Of a stretch of 64,000 bases of DNA, positions 31,954-41,841 are shown one piece after another (positions within the stretch are counted from its first letter, which is position 1; every line of letters starts with the position of its first letter). A program made the position numbers and the translations under genes. The notes beneath the pieces were generated by a model, which was not told where the DNA came from, made no database searches, and saw only the letters and a program-made list of their open reading frames with translations. The stretch spans positions 1 through 64,000 of the forward strand of contig LJZR01000018.1 of NCBI GenBank assembly GCA_001314865.1. Direction: 5' to 3'. The DNA comes from Phormidesmis priestleyi Ana (lineage in GTDB: Bacteria; Cyanobacteriota; Cyanobacteriia; Phormidesmidales; Phormidesmidaceae).

Positions 31954-32775
31954 TTAGAACCGGTGCAGGTGTGAGCAGTCGTTAAAGCGGCGCACAATCC
32001 ATTGCTCAGGGTTAAAAAGCTGGTTGCTTCGACTGGCAGATAAGGTTTGGCATGAGGGACAAGCTGAGTGCTCTTGTAGGTATGTGTAAGCTTCGTCGCT
32101 GAGCCAAAACTCAAAAATACCGGTGTGACCGATATGAATTTTCCAGGTGCGATCGCACCCCATAATGACAGCAATCAGGTGCTGTAAAAAGCCTTCATGA
32201 GAAACTGCCCAAACCACCTCTCCCGGCTGGTGTTGATTTAAAACATGACGGACCCACCGGTGGGCTCTGGCTCTGGCCTCAATTAAAGATTCTGCCTGCG
32301 GAACCGGCTGCCAAACACGAGAAGACAGCAGCTGATCGCATAGCTCAGGATATTGCGCTTGCGCTTGCGCCCAAGTCAGTCCTTGAAAAATACCCTGATG
32401 CATTTCCTGTAGGTCTACGCTTTGATGATTTTGAAAGCGAATGGGATAACGGTAGGCTGTTTGCTCTCGTTTCTGTGCCTGAAGCGCCTGGATAAGATGA
32501 TGTACGGTTTGACTGGCTCTCAGCATTGGGCTGCTGTACAGAGATAGGCTCAGTTCTGTAAGGTCATAGCTAGCCGAATTTGGATCCGTCAGTGCTGGCT
32601 GGGTAGCAAGGTGCTGAGTGATACTTGTTGCTAGGGCCTGTCCCAGTTTCTGGGCTTGCTGGTGGCCGAGGGCTGAGAGTTCGGTAGAGCTTTGACCTTC
32701 CATTTTTTGTTGCAGGTTGCCGACCGACTGGGCATGACGGATGAGTGAAAGCTGGAGATAGCGGACTGTCACCAT
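31954..32775 (-). CDS. Histidine phosphatase superfamily protein
   Basis: The RHG-type catalytic motif LSLIRHAQSVGN lies at residues 10-21 with the phosphate-accepting His. A second conserved segment is VVWAVSHEGFLQHLI with the proton-donor His. Between them is the usual SSPMLRASQT arginine. The 273-residue protein is therefore a phosphoglycerate-mutase-like phosphatase of unknown substrate. Its N-terminal ATG at 32775 is 72 bp from the divergent ndhM gene. The last ~60 residues, with a CPSCQ motif, extend past the standard domain. Confidence 0.87.
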   Translation of the reverse strand: MVTVRYLQLSLIRHAQSVGNLQQKMEGQSSTELSALGHQQAQKLGQALATSITQHLATQPALTDPNSASYDLTELSLSLYSSPMLRASQTVHHLIQALQAQKREQTAYRYPIRFQNHQSVDLQEMHQGIFQGLTWAQAQAQYPELCDQLLSSRVWQPVPQAESLIEARARAHRWVRHVLNQHQPGEVVWAVSHEGFLQHLIAVIMGCDRTWKIHIGHTGIFEFWLSDEAYTYLQEHSACPSCQTLSASRSNQLFNPEQWIVRRFNDCSHLHRF

Positions 32776-32847
32776 AATTGCAGCAGAGTCGTAAGTTAAG
32801 CGTCTACAATTAACAAACTATATTTACCGTGTTGCGAGCCATTAACC

Positions 32848-33192
32848 ATGTTGTTAAAGTCCACCACCCGCCATGTTTTAATCTATGCGGCAACCGTTGA
32901 AAATAATGAACTGGTGCCGAGTGAGAATCAACTGACGCTCGATATTGATCCGGAAAATGAGTTCTCCTGGAGCGATGAATCCTTGCAAAAGGTTTATCGA
33001 GAGTTTGACCGATTAGTAGAAGAATATGACCAAGAAGCCTTAACCGACTATAATCTGCGACGTATTGGCTCTGATTTAGAGCATTTTATCCGTGCTTTAC
33101 TACAGTCGGGAGAGATTAGCTACAACCTTGAGAGCCGCGTGCTGAATTACAGTATGGGTTTACCGCGTGTGGTAGAAGGGGCGTCTTCCTAA
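32848..33192 (+). CDS. ndhM: NAD(P)H-quinone oxidoreductase subunit M
   Basis: NdhM is a small peripheral subunit of the cyanobacterial NDH-1 complex, which works in respiration, cyclic electron flow and CO2 uptake on the thylakoid membrane. The 114-residue protein contains [20 protein letters not shown] near its start and the strongly conserved [20 protein letters not shown] and [15 protein letters not shown] regions. Length and sequence match the family throughout. It is monocistronic by spacing and divergent from the histidine phosphatase gene. Confidence 0.95.
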   Translation: MLLKSTTRHVLIYAATVENNELVPSENQLTLDIDPENEFSWSDESLQKVYREFDRLVEEYDQEALTDYNLRRIGSDLEHFIRALLQSGEISYNLESRVLNYSMGLPRVVEGASS

Positions 33193-33270
33193 TAACCTTT
33201 ACCCGTTATGGCTAGCTGTTATGACCGTGACTTCCTTGTTGTCTGACTTGTTGTCTGAGGCCCATCTTTC

Positions 33271-35976
33271 GTGATTAATTGCCCTAATCCTAGCTGCAAG
33301 GCGGCGAACCCTGAGGGATATGAATCTTGCCGGGTATGTCAGGCAGCACTGCCCTACCGCTACTTGTGGGGTGTGGGTAATTGGCCGGCAACGCTGAAGC
33401 CAGGAGACCTGGTCAACCAGCGCTATTTGCTAAAAAGCACTGCGGAAAATCGAATCTTTTTAGACACGCAGCCGGGGCTAGTGCCTGAGTCTTTACCAGA
33501 GCTCCCTGAATTTTTGCTGCCTTATTTGCATTTGTCAGTTTATCCGGTGTCTGTGCCGCGACCTTATGCGCTGATTAAAGGGCCAGATAAGGACTATTTG
33601 CTGCTGTTAGAATCGGCTGCTTTTTCAGTCTCAAAGCGTGAGGGGCTGCCTGGGGTTCCGAGCTTACTGCCTAGGCTATCAGAGCAGTGGGATGAGACTT
33701 CTCCTTTAAGGCAACTAAGCTGGCTGTGGCAGATGGCTCAGCTATGGGATGCGTTTCAAGCTGAGCAGGTGGCTGCGACGCTGCTGAATGATGATTTTGT
33801 GCGGGTAGATGGATCGGTGCTGCGACTGTTAGATCTGGCTTCATCGCCGGTAGGCAGATCTCGCATTCCTCAGCAGACGCGACAGCCTGGGCAGCCTGCG
33901 CAAACGATGAGTGGTGGTGGGGCCTCGGCAGGCCCCATTGCGCAGCCTACGCTGACGGATTTGGCGCGCAGCTGGTATCCCTTGGTCGGTCGGTCGCATC
34001 AAACGATCAGAGCTTTTTTAGACCGGTTATGTGAACGGCTAGAGCGGCAGCAGATCAATGCTGAGCAGCTGAGTGAGTATTTGAGCCAGGCCATGAGCAT
34101 GTGTGCTCAGGATCAGGCGGTGAGCTACGACCTAGCGGTGTTTACCGATCAGGGGCCAACGCGGAAGCGCAATGAAGACGCCTGTTATCCGGCGAGCGGC
34201 ACCATGAAAACGCTGACCAGTGAAGAGGTAAAGGTTCAGCCTCAGCTGCTGATTGTATGTGACGGTATTGGCGGTCATCAGGGCGGTGATGTGGCCTCTA
34301 AGCTGGCGATCACAACGATTGAATCTAGGCTACAGCCGCTACTGAGTCACGCTCATTCTGACTTGACCTCAACAGAGCTAGTGCTTGCGATAGAAGCTGC
34401 TATTTGCGCGGCCAATGATGAAATTTCGGCGCAAAATGACCAGGCGCAGCGGCAGGCTCGCGATCGCATGGGAACGACACTCGTGCTCGCCCTGATTAAA
34501 GGGGCCAATGTATATATCGCCCATGTGGGCGACAGCCGTGCCTATCGCGTTAGCGTGGGCAACTGTCAGCAGGTGACCTTAGATGACGATGTGGCGTCTC
34601 GACAGGTCCGACTAGGGGGCAGCCTGTATCGAGAAGTGCTGTTGCAGCCCGGATCTGGATCGCTGATTCAGGCGCTAGGGATGAGTTCCTCGCAGACCTT
34701 ACGGCCTACGGTGCAACGGTTTGCAATAGCTGAGGACTGTGTGTTTTTGCTGTGCTCAGATGGCTTGAGCGATAGCGATCGCGTCGAACAGTTTTGGCAT
34801 CAGGTGATTCGACCGCTGGCGGCAGAAGAAAAATCGACAGCCAAAGTGGGCAAGCAGCTGATAGAGCTCGCGAATAAGTATAACGGGCACGACAATGTGA
34901 CGGTCGGCTTGCTGAAGGCAGCGGTGGTCAGGGATGCTAACCGAATGTTGCCTAGAGAATTAGCTGGTGAGCTAGTCAGTGGGTCCGCTGGCCAACCGGG
35001 TACTTTTGCGAACCTCGCCAATGCAGGTGCCGGAAATACTTCAGGCCCATCGGCTAGAGGCGCCGATAGAGGTACGACGCGGCTTATGCCGCTGAATCCA
35101 ACGGTCAGTCAGTCGGGCAATCAGCGGGCGAACGTAGGCGATGAGCCAGTCTCTTCTTCACAGCCTTCTTCACAGCCTTCTTCACAGCGTGGACGCTCGG
35201 TGACGGCAGGTCATCGGCAGAGCACTGCGGTGATTTCGTCTAATTCTCAGCAGTCTCAAACGGCGGCCAACCTGTCTAAGATAGCTGCCGTTTTGGCGCT
35301 TCTAATCGCGTTGGGTGGGGCGCTTTACTTTTTATTAGGCGGTTCGCTTGGCGGTTTGTTTGGGGGGCGTTTAGGTCTTGAGCCTGAAACGCTTGATCGC
35401 TCGGAGGAGTCCAACGTCGATTCAACTTCTTCTGGCAATGATGGGGCAAGAGTGGGCGATCGAGGCGCGATCGCTGTACCTGCTGATATCAAGGTTGGCA
35501 ACTATGTTCGCATTCGGCAGTCTGACGTTCCTGGCATCGTAAGTTCGTCGCCCGATGGTACAACCCCTAAGAACGTCGAAGTGCTTTCGCTGCGACTGTA
35601 CCCTCAGCCCTCTAACGCTGCAAGAGAAATTCCGGGGCTGATTCCGGCTGGTGGCATTGTTCAGGTGCTAGAGCAGCAGGTCACGACTAATCAAACGAGG
35701 TGGGTTCGGCTGAAACTATGCTCTATTCCTTCAGGCGAATCGCTGGCGGATGTCCCCGCTGAAACTGATTCACCGACATCTTCTGGCCCAGCTGCTTCTG
35801 GATCGGCCTCTGGATCGGGGTCTGAACCCAATTCGCCCGCGTCTGCACAGTTAAGTGAAACGATGATGCTATCGCCAGCGGCAGAAGGTTGGGCGCTTGA
35901 GACCACCGTGGCTAGCGTCGCCGAGAATTTAGACGGAAATTTGCAGCCCAGCCAGAGAGGGGTATGTGGGAGCTGA
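33271..35976 (+). CDS. Zinc-ribbon / kinase-like / PP2C phosphatase membrane protein
   Basis: The 901-residue protein begins with a zinc-ribbon (CPNPSC...CRVC, residues 4-23). A region at about 45-280 follows the layout of a protein kinase but lacks catalytic residues. A complete PP2C domain follows: RKRNEDA near 298, CDGIGGHQGG near 331, GDSRAYR near 420, SDGLSDSD near 496 and GHDNVTV near 540. After a disordered Gln/Ser-rich linker there is a transmembrane helix (about 671-692) and an SH3-like extracytoplasmic part. It should dephosphorylate Ser/Thr proteins. GTG at 33271 is the start. Its 3' end overlaps the CHAT-FHA gene by 13 bp. A 12-bp repeat at 35152-35188 repeats S-S-Q-P. Confidence 0.87.
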   Translation: MINCPNPSCKAANPEGYESCRVCQAALPYRYLWGVGNWPATLKPGDLVNQRYLLKSTAENRIFLDTQPGLVPESLPELPEFLLPYLHLSVYPVSVPRPYALIKGPDKDYLLLLESAAFSVSKREGLPGVPSLLPRLSEQWDETSPLRQLSWLWQMAQLWDAFQAEQVAATLLNDDFVRVDGSVLRLLDLASSPVGRSRIPQQTRQPGQPAQTMSGGGASAGPIAQPTLTDLARSWYPLVGRSHQTIRAFLDRLCERLERQQINAEQLSEYLSQAMSMCAQDQAVSYDLAVFTDQGPTRKRNEDACYPASGTMKTLTSEEVKVQPQLLIVCDGIGGHQGGDVASKLAITTIESRLQPLLSHAHSDLTSTELVLAIEAAICAANDEISAQNDQAQRQARDRMGTTLVLALIKGANVYIAHVGDSRAYRVSVGNCQQVTLDDDVASRQVRLGGSLYREVLLQPGSGSLIQALGMSSSQTLRPTVQRFAIAEDCVFLLCSDGLSDSDRVEQFWHQVIRPLAAEEKSTAKVGKQLIELANKYNGHDNVTVGLLKAAVVRDANRMLPRELAGELVSGSAGQPGTFANLANAGAGNTSGPSARGADRGTTRLMPLNPTVSQSGNQRANVGDEPVSSSQPSSQPSSQRGRSVTAGHRQSTAVISSNSQQSQTAANLSKIAAVLALLIALGGALYFLLGGSLGGLFGGRLGLEPETLDRSEESNVDSTSSGNDGARVGDRGAIAVPADIKVGNYVRIRQSDVPGIVSSSPDGTTPKNVEVLSLRLYPQPSNAAREIPGLIPAGGIVQVLEQQVTTNQTRWVRLKLCSIPSGESLADVPAETDSPTSSGPAASGSASGSGSEPNSPASAQLSETMMLSPAAEGWALETTVASVAENLDGNLQPSQRGVCGS

Positions 35977-37691
35977 TGGCGGATAGGGAGTCTCTATGCC
36001 TATGGTTAGCGGTCGATAGTTTGTTAATACAGCGCGATCGCTTTGCCATTTGGGTGCTAAGAGCGCCTCATCCGAGTGGTCATGTTCATTACGACTGTGC
36101 TTGGAGCCCTGATTTGGCGAATGCTTGGCAGGGCTGGCAGTCTATTTTTTCGCTGCGTAGTTTGCCGCAGGTGCCGCATATTCCATCGGCGTATGTGCCG
36201 CAGTTCGTGCTAGAAGAAGTGGCAGAAATGCCAGATGACCCCTTAACCGGACAGCCTGCTAGCTACAGCAGCCGGTATATGCAGCATTTAGGCGTGTGCC
36301 TATGGCAGTGGCTATTTAGCGGGCCGATAAAAAGCAGCTTTGAGCGATCGCAAGGCATTGCAATTGGTCAAGATCAACCCCTACGGCTGCGGCTAGAAAT
36401 TCGTAATCCGGAGCTGATTGCCCTGCCCTGGGAGATTATGCAGTCGCAGCCCGGTAGCCGCGCGCTGTCGCTTAACCGAAAAATTTTGCTCAGTCGTACT
36501 AGCAGTGATGTAGATGAGCTAGAGATTACAGGGCTAGACAGATCGCTGAAAATTTTGCTGGTGATTGGTCAAGATAGTCCCGTTTCTGATAGTCCCGTTT
36601 CTGATGGTTTAGCTGCCGAAGAGGTCGTCATCAGTTCTGCTGAAGGTTCTGCCGAAAGTCTTTTAGAGATAGGCAAACCGGAAGTCGGTGAACCGGATGC
36701 CATGTTACGGCTGGGCGAAGAAGCGGCCTTACTGAAGAAAATTTTGGAGCAAGGCAGCGATCTGAGTATGCGACCAACGGCCAGAAGAAAGGTCGATGTG
36801 CTGTTGCAGCCAAGTGCCGCAGAGGTGAGCCGGACGCTAGAGCGAGGCGACTACAACGTATTTTTTTACTCGGGGCATGGGGTGCCGGGGCCGGATGGGG
36901 GTCTGTTGTTTCTGTCGGATGCGACGATGAGCGGCACGGAGCTTGCTCAGGTATTGACCCGCGCCAAAATAAAGCTAGCTGTATTTAATACCTGCTGGGG
37001 GGCACAGCCTGAGCGTAGTCAGCAGTGGTCTTTACCGCGCAGCAGCTTGGCCGAGGTATTGCTACACCATGGTTTGCCAGCGGTAGTCGCGATGCGCGAC
37101 TCCATTGCTGATGAAGAGGCGATTGACTTTATTCAGGTGTTTGCGCAGACCTTAGCTGAGCGAAAGCCTGTAGATGAGGCAGTGGCGATCGCACGTCAGC
37201 ACCTGTTAACCCTGTATCACTTCAATCAGCCTGCTTGGACGCTGCCGGTACTGTACATGCATCCTGACTACGACGGGGCGATACTGCTACGCGAAGAAAC
37301 GACCCAAATCAATATCAATGACGATTTTGTGCCGCGCCGTCCGCAGGCCTTGCTACGCGACTTAGCCGATCCTCAAAAGGTGTGGCCTGTTTACAGCGAC
37401 GTCATGCGGATTGGTCGCAAGCCAGAGGTCAACGACCTAGTGATTGCTGAGCCTTGGGTATCGAGTAACCATGCCGAAATTTTTCATCGGCGGATGACTC
37501 TCGGCAAGCCTGAACAAGGCTTACAAACCGTTTATTTTTTGCGGGATAACTCTCGGTATGGCACTTTTTATTGTCAGGGCGACGAGTGGCGAGAAGTCCA
37601 TCGGCAGGAAATTACACTTCAGTCGGGCACCCAAATTCGCTTTGGCAGCAGCTCAGAGGGCCAACTGTTGGAATTTGTAGTAGAAAATTAA
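35964..37691 (+). CDS. CHAT (caspase-like) protease with C-terminal FHA domain
   Basis: The 575-residue protein has a CHAT domain in its middle: the catalytic His is in FFYSGHGVPGPDG (about residue 301) and the Cys in AVFNTCWGAQ (about 342), both conserved. A C-terminal FHA domain starts near 473 (VMRIGRKPEVNDLVIAEPWVSSNHAEI) and should bind phosphothreonine. The overlap with the PP2C gene shows co-translation, suggesting that phosphorylation controls recruitment or activation. The kinase and the protease substrate are unknown. A 15-bp duplication (about 36577-36606) repeats D-S-P-V-S. Confidence 0.88.
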   Translation: MWELMADRESLCLWLAVDSLLIQRDRFAIWVLRAPHPSGHVHYDCAWSPDLANAWQGWQSIFSLRSLPQVPHIPSAYVPQFVLEEVAEMPDDPLTGQPASYSSRYMQHLGVCLWQWLFSGPIKSSFERSQGIAIGQDQPLRLRLEIRNPELIALPWEIMQSQPGSRALSLNRKILLSRTSSDVDELEITGLDRSLKILLVIGQDSPVSDSPVSDGLAAEEVVISSAEGSAESLLEIGKPEVGEPDAMLRLGEEAALLKKILEQGSDLSMRPTARRKVDVLLQPSAAEVSRTLERGDYNVFFYSGHGVPGPDGGLLFLSDATMSGTELAQVLTRAKIKLAVFNTCWGAQPERSQQWSLPRSSLAEVLLHHGLPAVVAMRDSIADEEAIDFIQVFAQTLAERKPVDEAVAIARQHLLTLYHFNQPAWTLPVLYMHPDYDGAILLREETTQININDDFVPRRPQALLRDLADPQKVWPVYSDVMRIGRKPEVNDLVIAEPWVSSNHAEIFHRRMTLGKPEQGLQTVYFLRDNSRYGTFYCQGDEWREVHRQEITLQSGTQIRFGSSSEGQLLEFVVEN

Positions 37692-37757
37692 AAAAAAACG
37701 CAGCCTTTGCGGAACCGCTAAACTGACCGCTGTATTCTTCTTTTGTCATGCACTCTA

Positions 37758-37806
37758 CTTCTGCATCAGTCAGATTCTGCATCAGTCAGATTCTGCATCA
37801 GTCAGA
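37758..37806. repeat. 16-bp tandem repeat upstream of the 220-residue gene
   Basis: Three copies of ttctgcatcagtcaga lie between the CHAT-FHA gene and the next gene, ending about 25 bp before its ATG. The repeats may affect the leader or its translation. Confidence 0.8.
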
Positions 37807-37831
37807 AAATCTCTATCACTTCTTTTAACTT

Positions 37832-38494
37832 ATGGTTAACCCATCGGCCTCCACTGGCGATTCTATCCGGCAAGGGGACAGCGCTGCCTTGCACCTGGCT
37901 CAAGCTGAGCTGCTACAGGCTGTTTTATCGGATAATGCCTATCCCTGGCTGGCCGATGAGCCAGCGGCTTCTAACTACGAGATGCAGTTGGAAGCCGCTG
38001 GCCAGTTGCTAGAGGTGTCTGAAGAAGAAGCGGCTGAAGGCTGGCAGAAATTATCAGTGCAGCTATCAGAGCAACTCCCAGAACAACTCCCAGAACAACT
38101 TCCAGAACAACTCCCAGAACTATGGGGCAATACGGACGTGATGGCTCAGCTGAGGCAAAAGTTTGCCGGTCGGTTGCCTGCTGACATTATTGTTTGCATT
38201 GGGGAGAAGGCGCGGCAGATAGTCAGTAGTGGTGACGCGGCTAGACAGAATGTGCTAGCGCAAATGATGGCCTGCGTGCAGGATGTGCTCAGCCATGTAG
38301 CTGACGATGATTTGCGAGTGATGGCACGACCCATGGCAGTGGCCATGCGGGGCGACAGTGCTGACGACTTTATCGAAGCGAGTATTCGATCAGTGCGCCG
38401 GGCAGATTGGGCTGAGCTTTCTCCGATTGAGCAAGCAAAGTTAGGACTGGCCGCCGCTCGCTATGCAATTTCTAAAGCTGAAGCCCAGCGCTGA
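37832..38494 (+). CDS. Unknown helical protein with Q-L-P-E repeats
   Basis: The 220-residue protein is largely helical and acidic in its first half. Residues 78-95 are four in-frame Q-L-P-E repeats encoded by a 12-bp tandem repeat (38068-38120). The second half (QKFAGRLPADIIVCIGEKAR onward) looks globular and conserved, ending LGLAAARYAISKAEAQR. No family is recognised. Same-strand position about 140 bp behind the CHAT-FHA gene makes it a possible third member of that system. Confidence 0.65.
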   Translation: MVNPSASTGDSIRQGDSAALHLAQAELLQAVLSDNAYPWLADEPAASNYEMQLEAAGQLLEVSEEEAAEGWQKLSVQLSEQLPEQLPEQLPEQLPELWGNTDVMAQLRQKFAGRLPADIIVCIGEKARQIVSSGDAARQNVLAQMMACVQDVLSHVADDDLRVMARPMAVAMRGDSADDFIEASIRSVRRADWAELSPIEQAKLGLAAARYAISKAEAQR

Positions 38495-38660
38495 TGCAAC
38501 AAAAGCCAGCCTTGCAGTAATTGAATTTGAACGGTCTCAGGCTATGGCAATGGCTGGAAGGCATTGGTTCTTAAGGTCTTTTACGGGCCGCTTAAGGGCT
38601 TTCAGTTGGGTCGTTGAGTGGCTGTTAAGTGACTCATGGCCGTTAAATGACTGATGACCG

Positions 38661-40055
38661 TTAAGTGACTGATTCTATTTGTTCAATAAAGTAGGTGGGG
38701 TCGAGCCCAAGCCGATTGGCGATCGCGCGCGCTTGTTCAAAGGCTTTGAGTGCTTCTAGCGAGTTGCCCAAACGGCGTTGCAGCTGCCCAATGCGGTTGT
38801 AGGCTTGCATGACGCCGTAGTCGTTGTAGGCCTGTTGCTCGACGGGTACTAAGAGGTTATAAGCGCCGAGGGCTTGTTCATTGAGGGCAAGGCCTTGATA
38901 GAGGGCACCCAGATCTTTTAAGACCTGGGCCGAGTAGCTGAACTGCTCAAATCTTTGGGCGGCGCTGTAGGCTGATCGGTAGTACGCGATCGCGCTGCTG
39001 GGCAGGTTTAAGGTTCGGTAGTTTTGCGCGATCGCCAGCAGCAATTGAGGCAGTTTGTCTTCTGCCTGACGCGCCTGATAAAGGCGGAGCAAATCAGTTT
39101 GAGCCCTAGTGGCAAAGGCGATCGCATCAGCCTGCTGATAGCTGTAAATCAGCCGCTCTAAGGTGGCCACTTCAGCTTCTTGATCGCCACTTGCTCGGGC
39201 CGTTTGCAGCAGTGCCAGGTAAATGTCAGCGGCCTTGGCAAATTGAAACCATTGCAGATGCAGTTCGGCCAGCGATCGCCGTTGGGCAGTGGGTTCCACA
39301 CCCTGACGGCTGCTGAGCGCAATTATCTGCTCGTAAACTTCTGTAGCTGAGTCAACATCCCGCAATAGCGTAAAGGTTTGCGCCAGTGTATTGAGTGCGG
39401 CAATATCGTCAGCGGTCTGACCGCTCACCAGCACTCGGGCAGGCTCCGAGCCATCTTCCTCCCTCACTTCTTCAAAGGCCTCTTCCTCAGCATTCACGCC
39501 TAGTGCGGCCTGTAGCGTTTCCCATATTTCGCGGGTGCGCAGCGTCAGCAGCTGAACTTCAATGGGGCGCTGAGCTTCCCAAGCGAGTTGGGCCACTCGG
39601 ATAATGGTGTTGAATTCTTCAATCGGGCCGAGTACCCGGCGCAGACGGAGTTCTCTGCGCCATAGCAAAAAAGCTGCGTCTGTTTGGCCAGCGGCTAGCA
39701 GCTGTTGGGCGGTCGCGTTGAGTTCGTCGAGATTGGCTGACAGGGCGCTGAGTTCTAGCGGGCTGAGCGGCCTGTCGATAGGAGCCTGCGGTAAAAAGGG
39801 ATCACGAGGCGTAGTCGCCAGCGGATCAGATAGAAAATACTGGCGTAGCTGAGGGCTAATTTGCTGTGCGATCGCCGATTGATTGAGAATCATCTCGCAG
39901 GCCACTAGGCTACCGGCTGCCAACAGGCCAGCTACAAAGAATTTGAGCGTAATCTTGAACGTAACCTTGAACGTAATTTTGTATAGCTGGCGCAGGATAG
40001 ACAGCTGGTAAAACGAAGAATAATAAATAGTTTGCAGAACTTTATGTTTTGTCAT
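38661..40055 (-). CDS. Secreted TPR-repeat protein
   Basis: The protein contains a hydrophobic leader (FFVAGLLAAGSLVACEMIL) and then a long series of TPR-like helix pairs, such as SSAIAYYRSAYSAAQRFEQF, KDLGALYQGLALNEQALGAY and NRIGQLQRRLGNSLEALKAF near the C-terminus. It is predicted to be exported or membrane-anchored and to mediate protein contacts. The frame is open back to 40151, but the ATG at 40055 (MTKHKVLQ) gives a sensible signal region and is preferred. A 12-bp repeat at about 39948-39982 duplicates an F-K-[VI]-T-like segment just before the leader helix. Confidence 0.78.
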   Translation of the reverse strand: MTKHKVLQTIYYSSFYQLSILRQLYKITFKVTFKITLKFFVAGLLAAGSLVACEMILNQSAIAQQISPQLRQYFLSDPLATTPRDPFLPQAPIDRPLSPLELSALSANLDELNATAQQLLAAGQTDAAFLLWRRELRLRRVLGPIEEFNTIIRVAQLAWEAQRPIEVQLLTLRTREIWETLQAALGVNAEEEAFEEVREEDGSEPARVLVSGQTADDIAALNTLAQTFTLLRDVDSATEVYEQIIALSSRQGVEPTAQRRSLAELHLQWFQFAKAADIYLALLQTARASGDQEAEVATLERLIYSYQQADAIAFATRAQTDLLRLYQARQAEDKLPQLLLAIAQNYRTLNLPSSAIAYYRSAYSAAQRFEQFSYSAQVLKDLGALYQGLALNEQALGAYNLLVPVEQQAYNDYGVMQAYNRIGQLQRRLGNSLEALKAFEQARAIANRLGLDPTYFIEQIESVT

Positions 40056-40185
40056 GGTATGGCTAGCGCTGCTTTGGGTGTAGTCAATCTCAGCGCAGAG
40101 TTCGCAGGTTTTAAAACACTCTTTAATTGCGGTAGGCTTGTGATCTCGCATTTAGTCAATCACCATAGCAAACGCCCGCCATAGT

Positions 40186-41145
40186 ATGTCTTCTAACGTT
40201 GCCACTCGTACCGTACGGATCGGTTCTCGAAAAAGCCAGCTAGCTCTCGTTCAAACTCACTGGGTTCAAGCAGAGCTGAGCAAAGCTTTTCCTGACATTA
40301 CCTTTGAAGTCAGCACCATGGAGACTCAGGGCGACAAAATTTTAGATGTGGCGCTCTCAAAAATTGGCGACAAGGGCCTGTTTACCCAGGAGCTAGAAGA
40401 CGACATGCTCAGCGGTGATATTGACTTTGCCGTGCATTCGCTCAAAGATTTGCCCACTAACTTGCCCGAAGGACTGCGCTTGGGCTGTGTGACCAAGCGT
40501 GAAGACCCTGCCGATGCGCTGGTCGTGCATCCAAAGCATCAGGACAAGCAGCTCGATACGCTGCCTGAAGGTGCGGTCATTGGCACTTCTTCACTGCGCC
40601 GATTAGCGCAGCTGCGTCATCACTATCCTCACTTTAAGTTCAAAGATATTCGCGGCAATGTGAATACCCGCTTGCGTAAGCTAGATGAGGGCGAATATGA
40701 CGCGATTGTGCTGGCCGCAGCCGGGTTGAATCGGTTGGATATGAGCGATCGCATTCACCAAATCCTCTCATCAGACATTTCCTTACATGCCGTTGGCCAA
40801 GGCGCACTCGGCATTGAATGCCGAACCGGGGACGACGAGATTTTGACCTTACTAAAAGTGCTAGAACATGAGCCCACTGCTCAGCGCTGCTACGCCGAAA
40901 GAGCCTTTTTGCGAGAGCTAGAAGGCGGATGCCAGGTGCCCATTGGCGTTAACACCGTCATTGAGGGCGATACGCTAACACTGACCGGTATTGTGGCCAG
41001 CCTAGATGGTCAACAGCTCATTAAAGACACCGTAACCGGTTCACCTGCCGACGCAGAAAGCATGGGTAACGAACTCGCAAAACGTCTGCGCAATCAGGGC
41101 GCACAGGAGATTTTGGACGTCATTAACGCGCAAAATCGTGCTTAA
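40186..41145 (+). CDS. hemC: Hydroxymethylbilane synthase (porphobilinogen deaminase)
   Basis: HemC joins four porphobilinogen molecules into hydroxymethylbilane in heme and chlorophyll synthesis. The 319-residue protein has the N-terminal [17 protein letters not shown], the substrate-binding region [34 protein letters not shown] and the cofactor-binding cysteine in [11 protein letters not shown]. The ATG at 40186 fits the family. It is divergent from the TPR gene and followed at 120 bp by an HPF-like gene on the same strand. Confidence 0.97.
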   Translation: MSSNVATRTVRIGSRKSQLALVQTHWVQAELSKAFPDITFEVSTMETQGDKILDVALSKIGDKGLFTQELEDDMLSGDIDFAVHSLKDLPTNLPEGLRLGCVTKREDPADALVVHPKHQDKQLDTLPEGAVIGTSSLRRLAQLRHHYPHFKFKDIRGNVNTRLRKLDEGEYDAIVLAAAGLNRLDMSDRIHQILSSDISLHAVGQGALGIECRTGDDEILTLLKVLEHEPTAQRCYAERAFLRELEGGCQVPIGVNTVIEGDTLTLTGIVASLDGQQLIKDTVTGSPADAESMGNELAKRLRNQGAQEILDVINAQNRA

Positions 41146-41265
41146 AAATCATGCTTAGCAGTGAGGCCTGAATCTGGCCGATTGCCTTCTTCAGATAGAT
41201 GTTTGGCTTTAGAGGTGCCTGCTACAGATAGTAAGGACACATTCTATATAAAGCCGAAGATCCTT

Positions 41266-41706
41266 ATGAGAGTCCCTCCTACCATTTCCTATCGCGGCGT
41301 TGATAAAACGCCCGCGCTAGAGCGCCTGATCGCTGAGAAAATTGCCAAGCTAGAAAAGGCTTATCAGCAAATCAGCAGCTGCCGAATCGCGATAGAAAAG
41401 GTTCACGACCACCCGAATAGTGGCTCTCCCTACCGGGTGAGATTGGACATTATGGTTCCTGAAGATCGTGAAATTGTGGTTGATAAAAGCCCCGATCAGG
41501 CCAAACAGTATCCGCCTTTAGAAGCCATCATTCGAGATTCTTTTGACGCGGCCTTTCGGCAGCTCAAAGAGCTGAACGACAAGCAGCACAACCATATGAA
41601 AACGCATGTCCCCGGTCAGCGCGAAATCATTCTTGATGACTTACCCGCTGGTGAGATCCCAGTGCCGCCTGCTGACGTTACTGAACAACCAACCGGCACA
41701 GCTTAA
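41266..41706 (+). CDS. HPF/RaiA-family ribosome-associated protein
   Basis: The product begins MRVPPTISYRGVDKTPALER and has the S30AE/HPF beta-alpha fold with SSCRIAIEKVHDHPNSGSPYRVRLDIMVP and a helical IRDSFDAAFRQLKEL. These proteins bind the 30S decoding site and silence ribosomes under stress. The 146-residue length lacks the C-terminal dimerisation domain of the long LrtA type, so it is a short or atypical form with a proline-rich acidic tail. The frame extends upstream to 41161, but ATG 41266 matches the family start. Confidence 0.85.
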   Translation: MRVPPTISYRGVDKTPALERLIAEKIAKLEKAYQQISSCRIAIEKVHDHPNSGSPYRVRLDIMVPEDREIVVDKSPDQAKQYPPLEAIIRDSFDAAFRQLKELNDKQHNHMKTHVPGQREIILDDLPAGEIPVPPADVTEQPTGTA

Positions 41707-41841
41707 TCACGCCCTAACCCGATAGCTGGCTAAATCGCTCAGGCGGTGTAGCGGCGAATGCATTTGCTACTACACTGCAATCCCAAATCGCTATAGACTT
41801 GGACTTGAGTTAATAAGTGGGCACTTTACCCAGGGCAAAAT

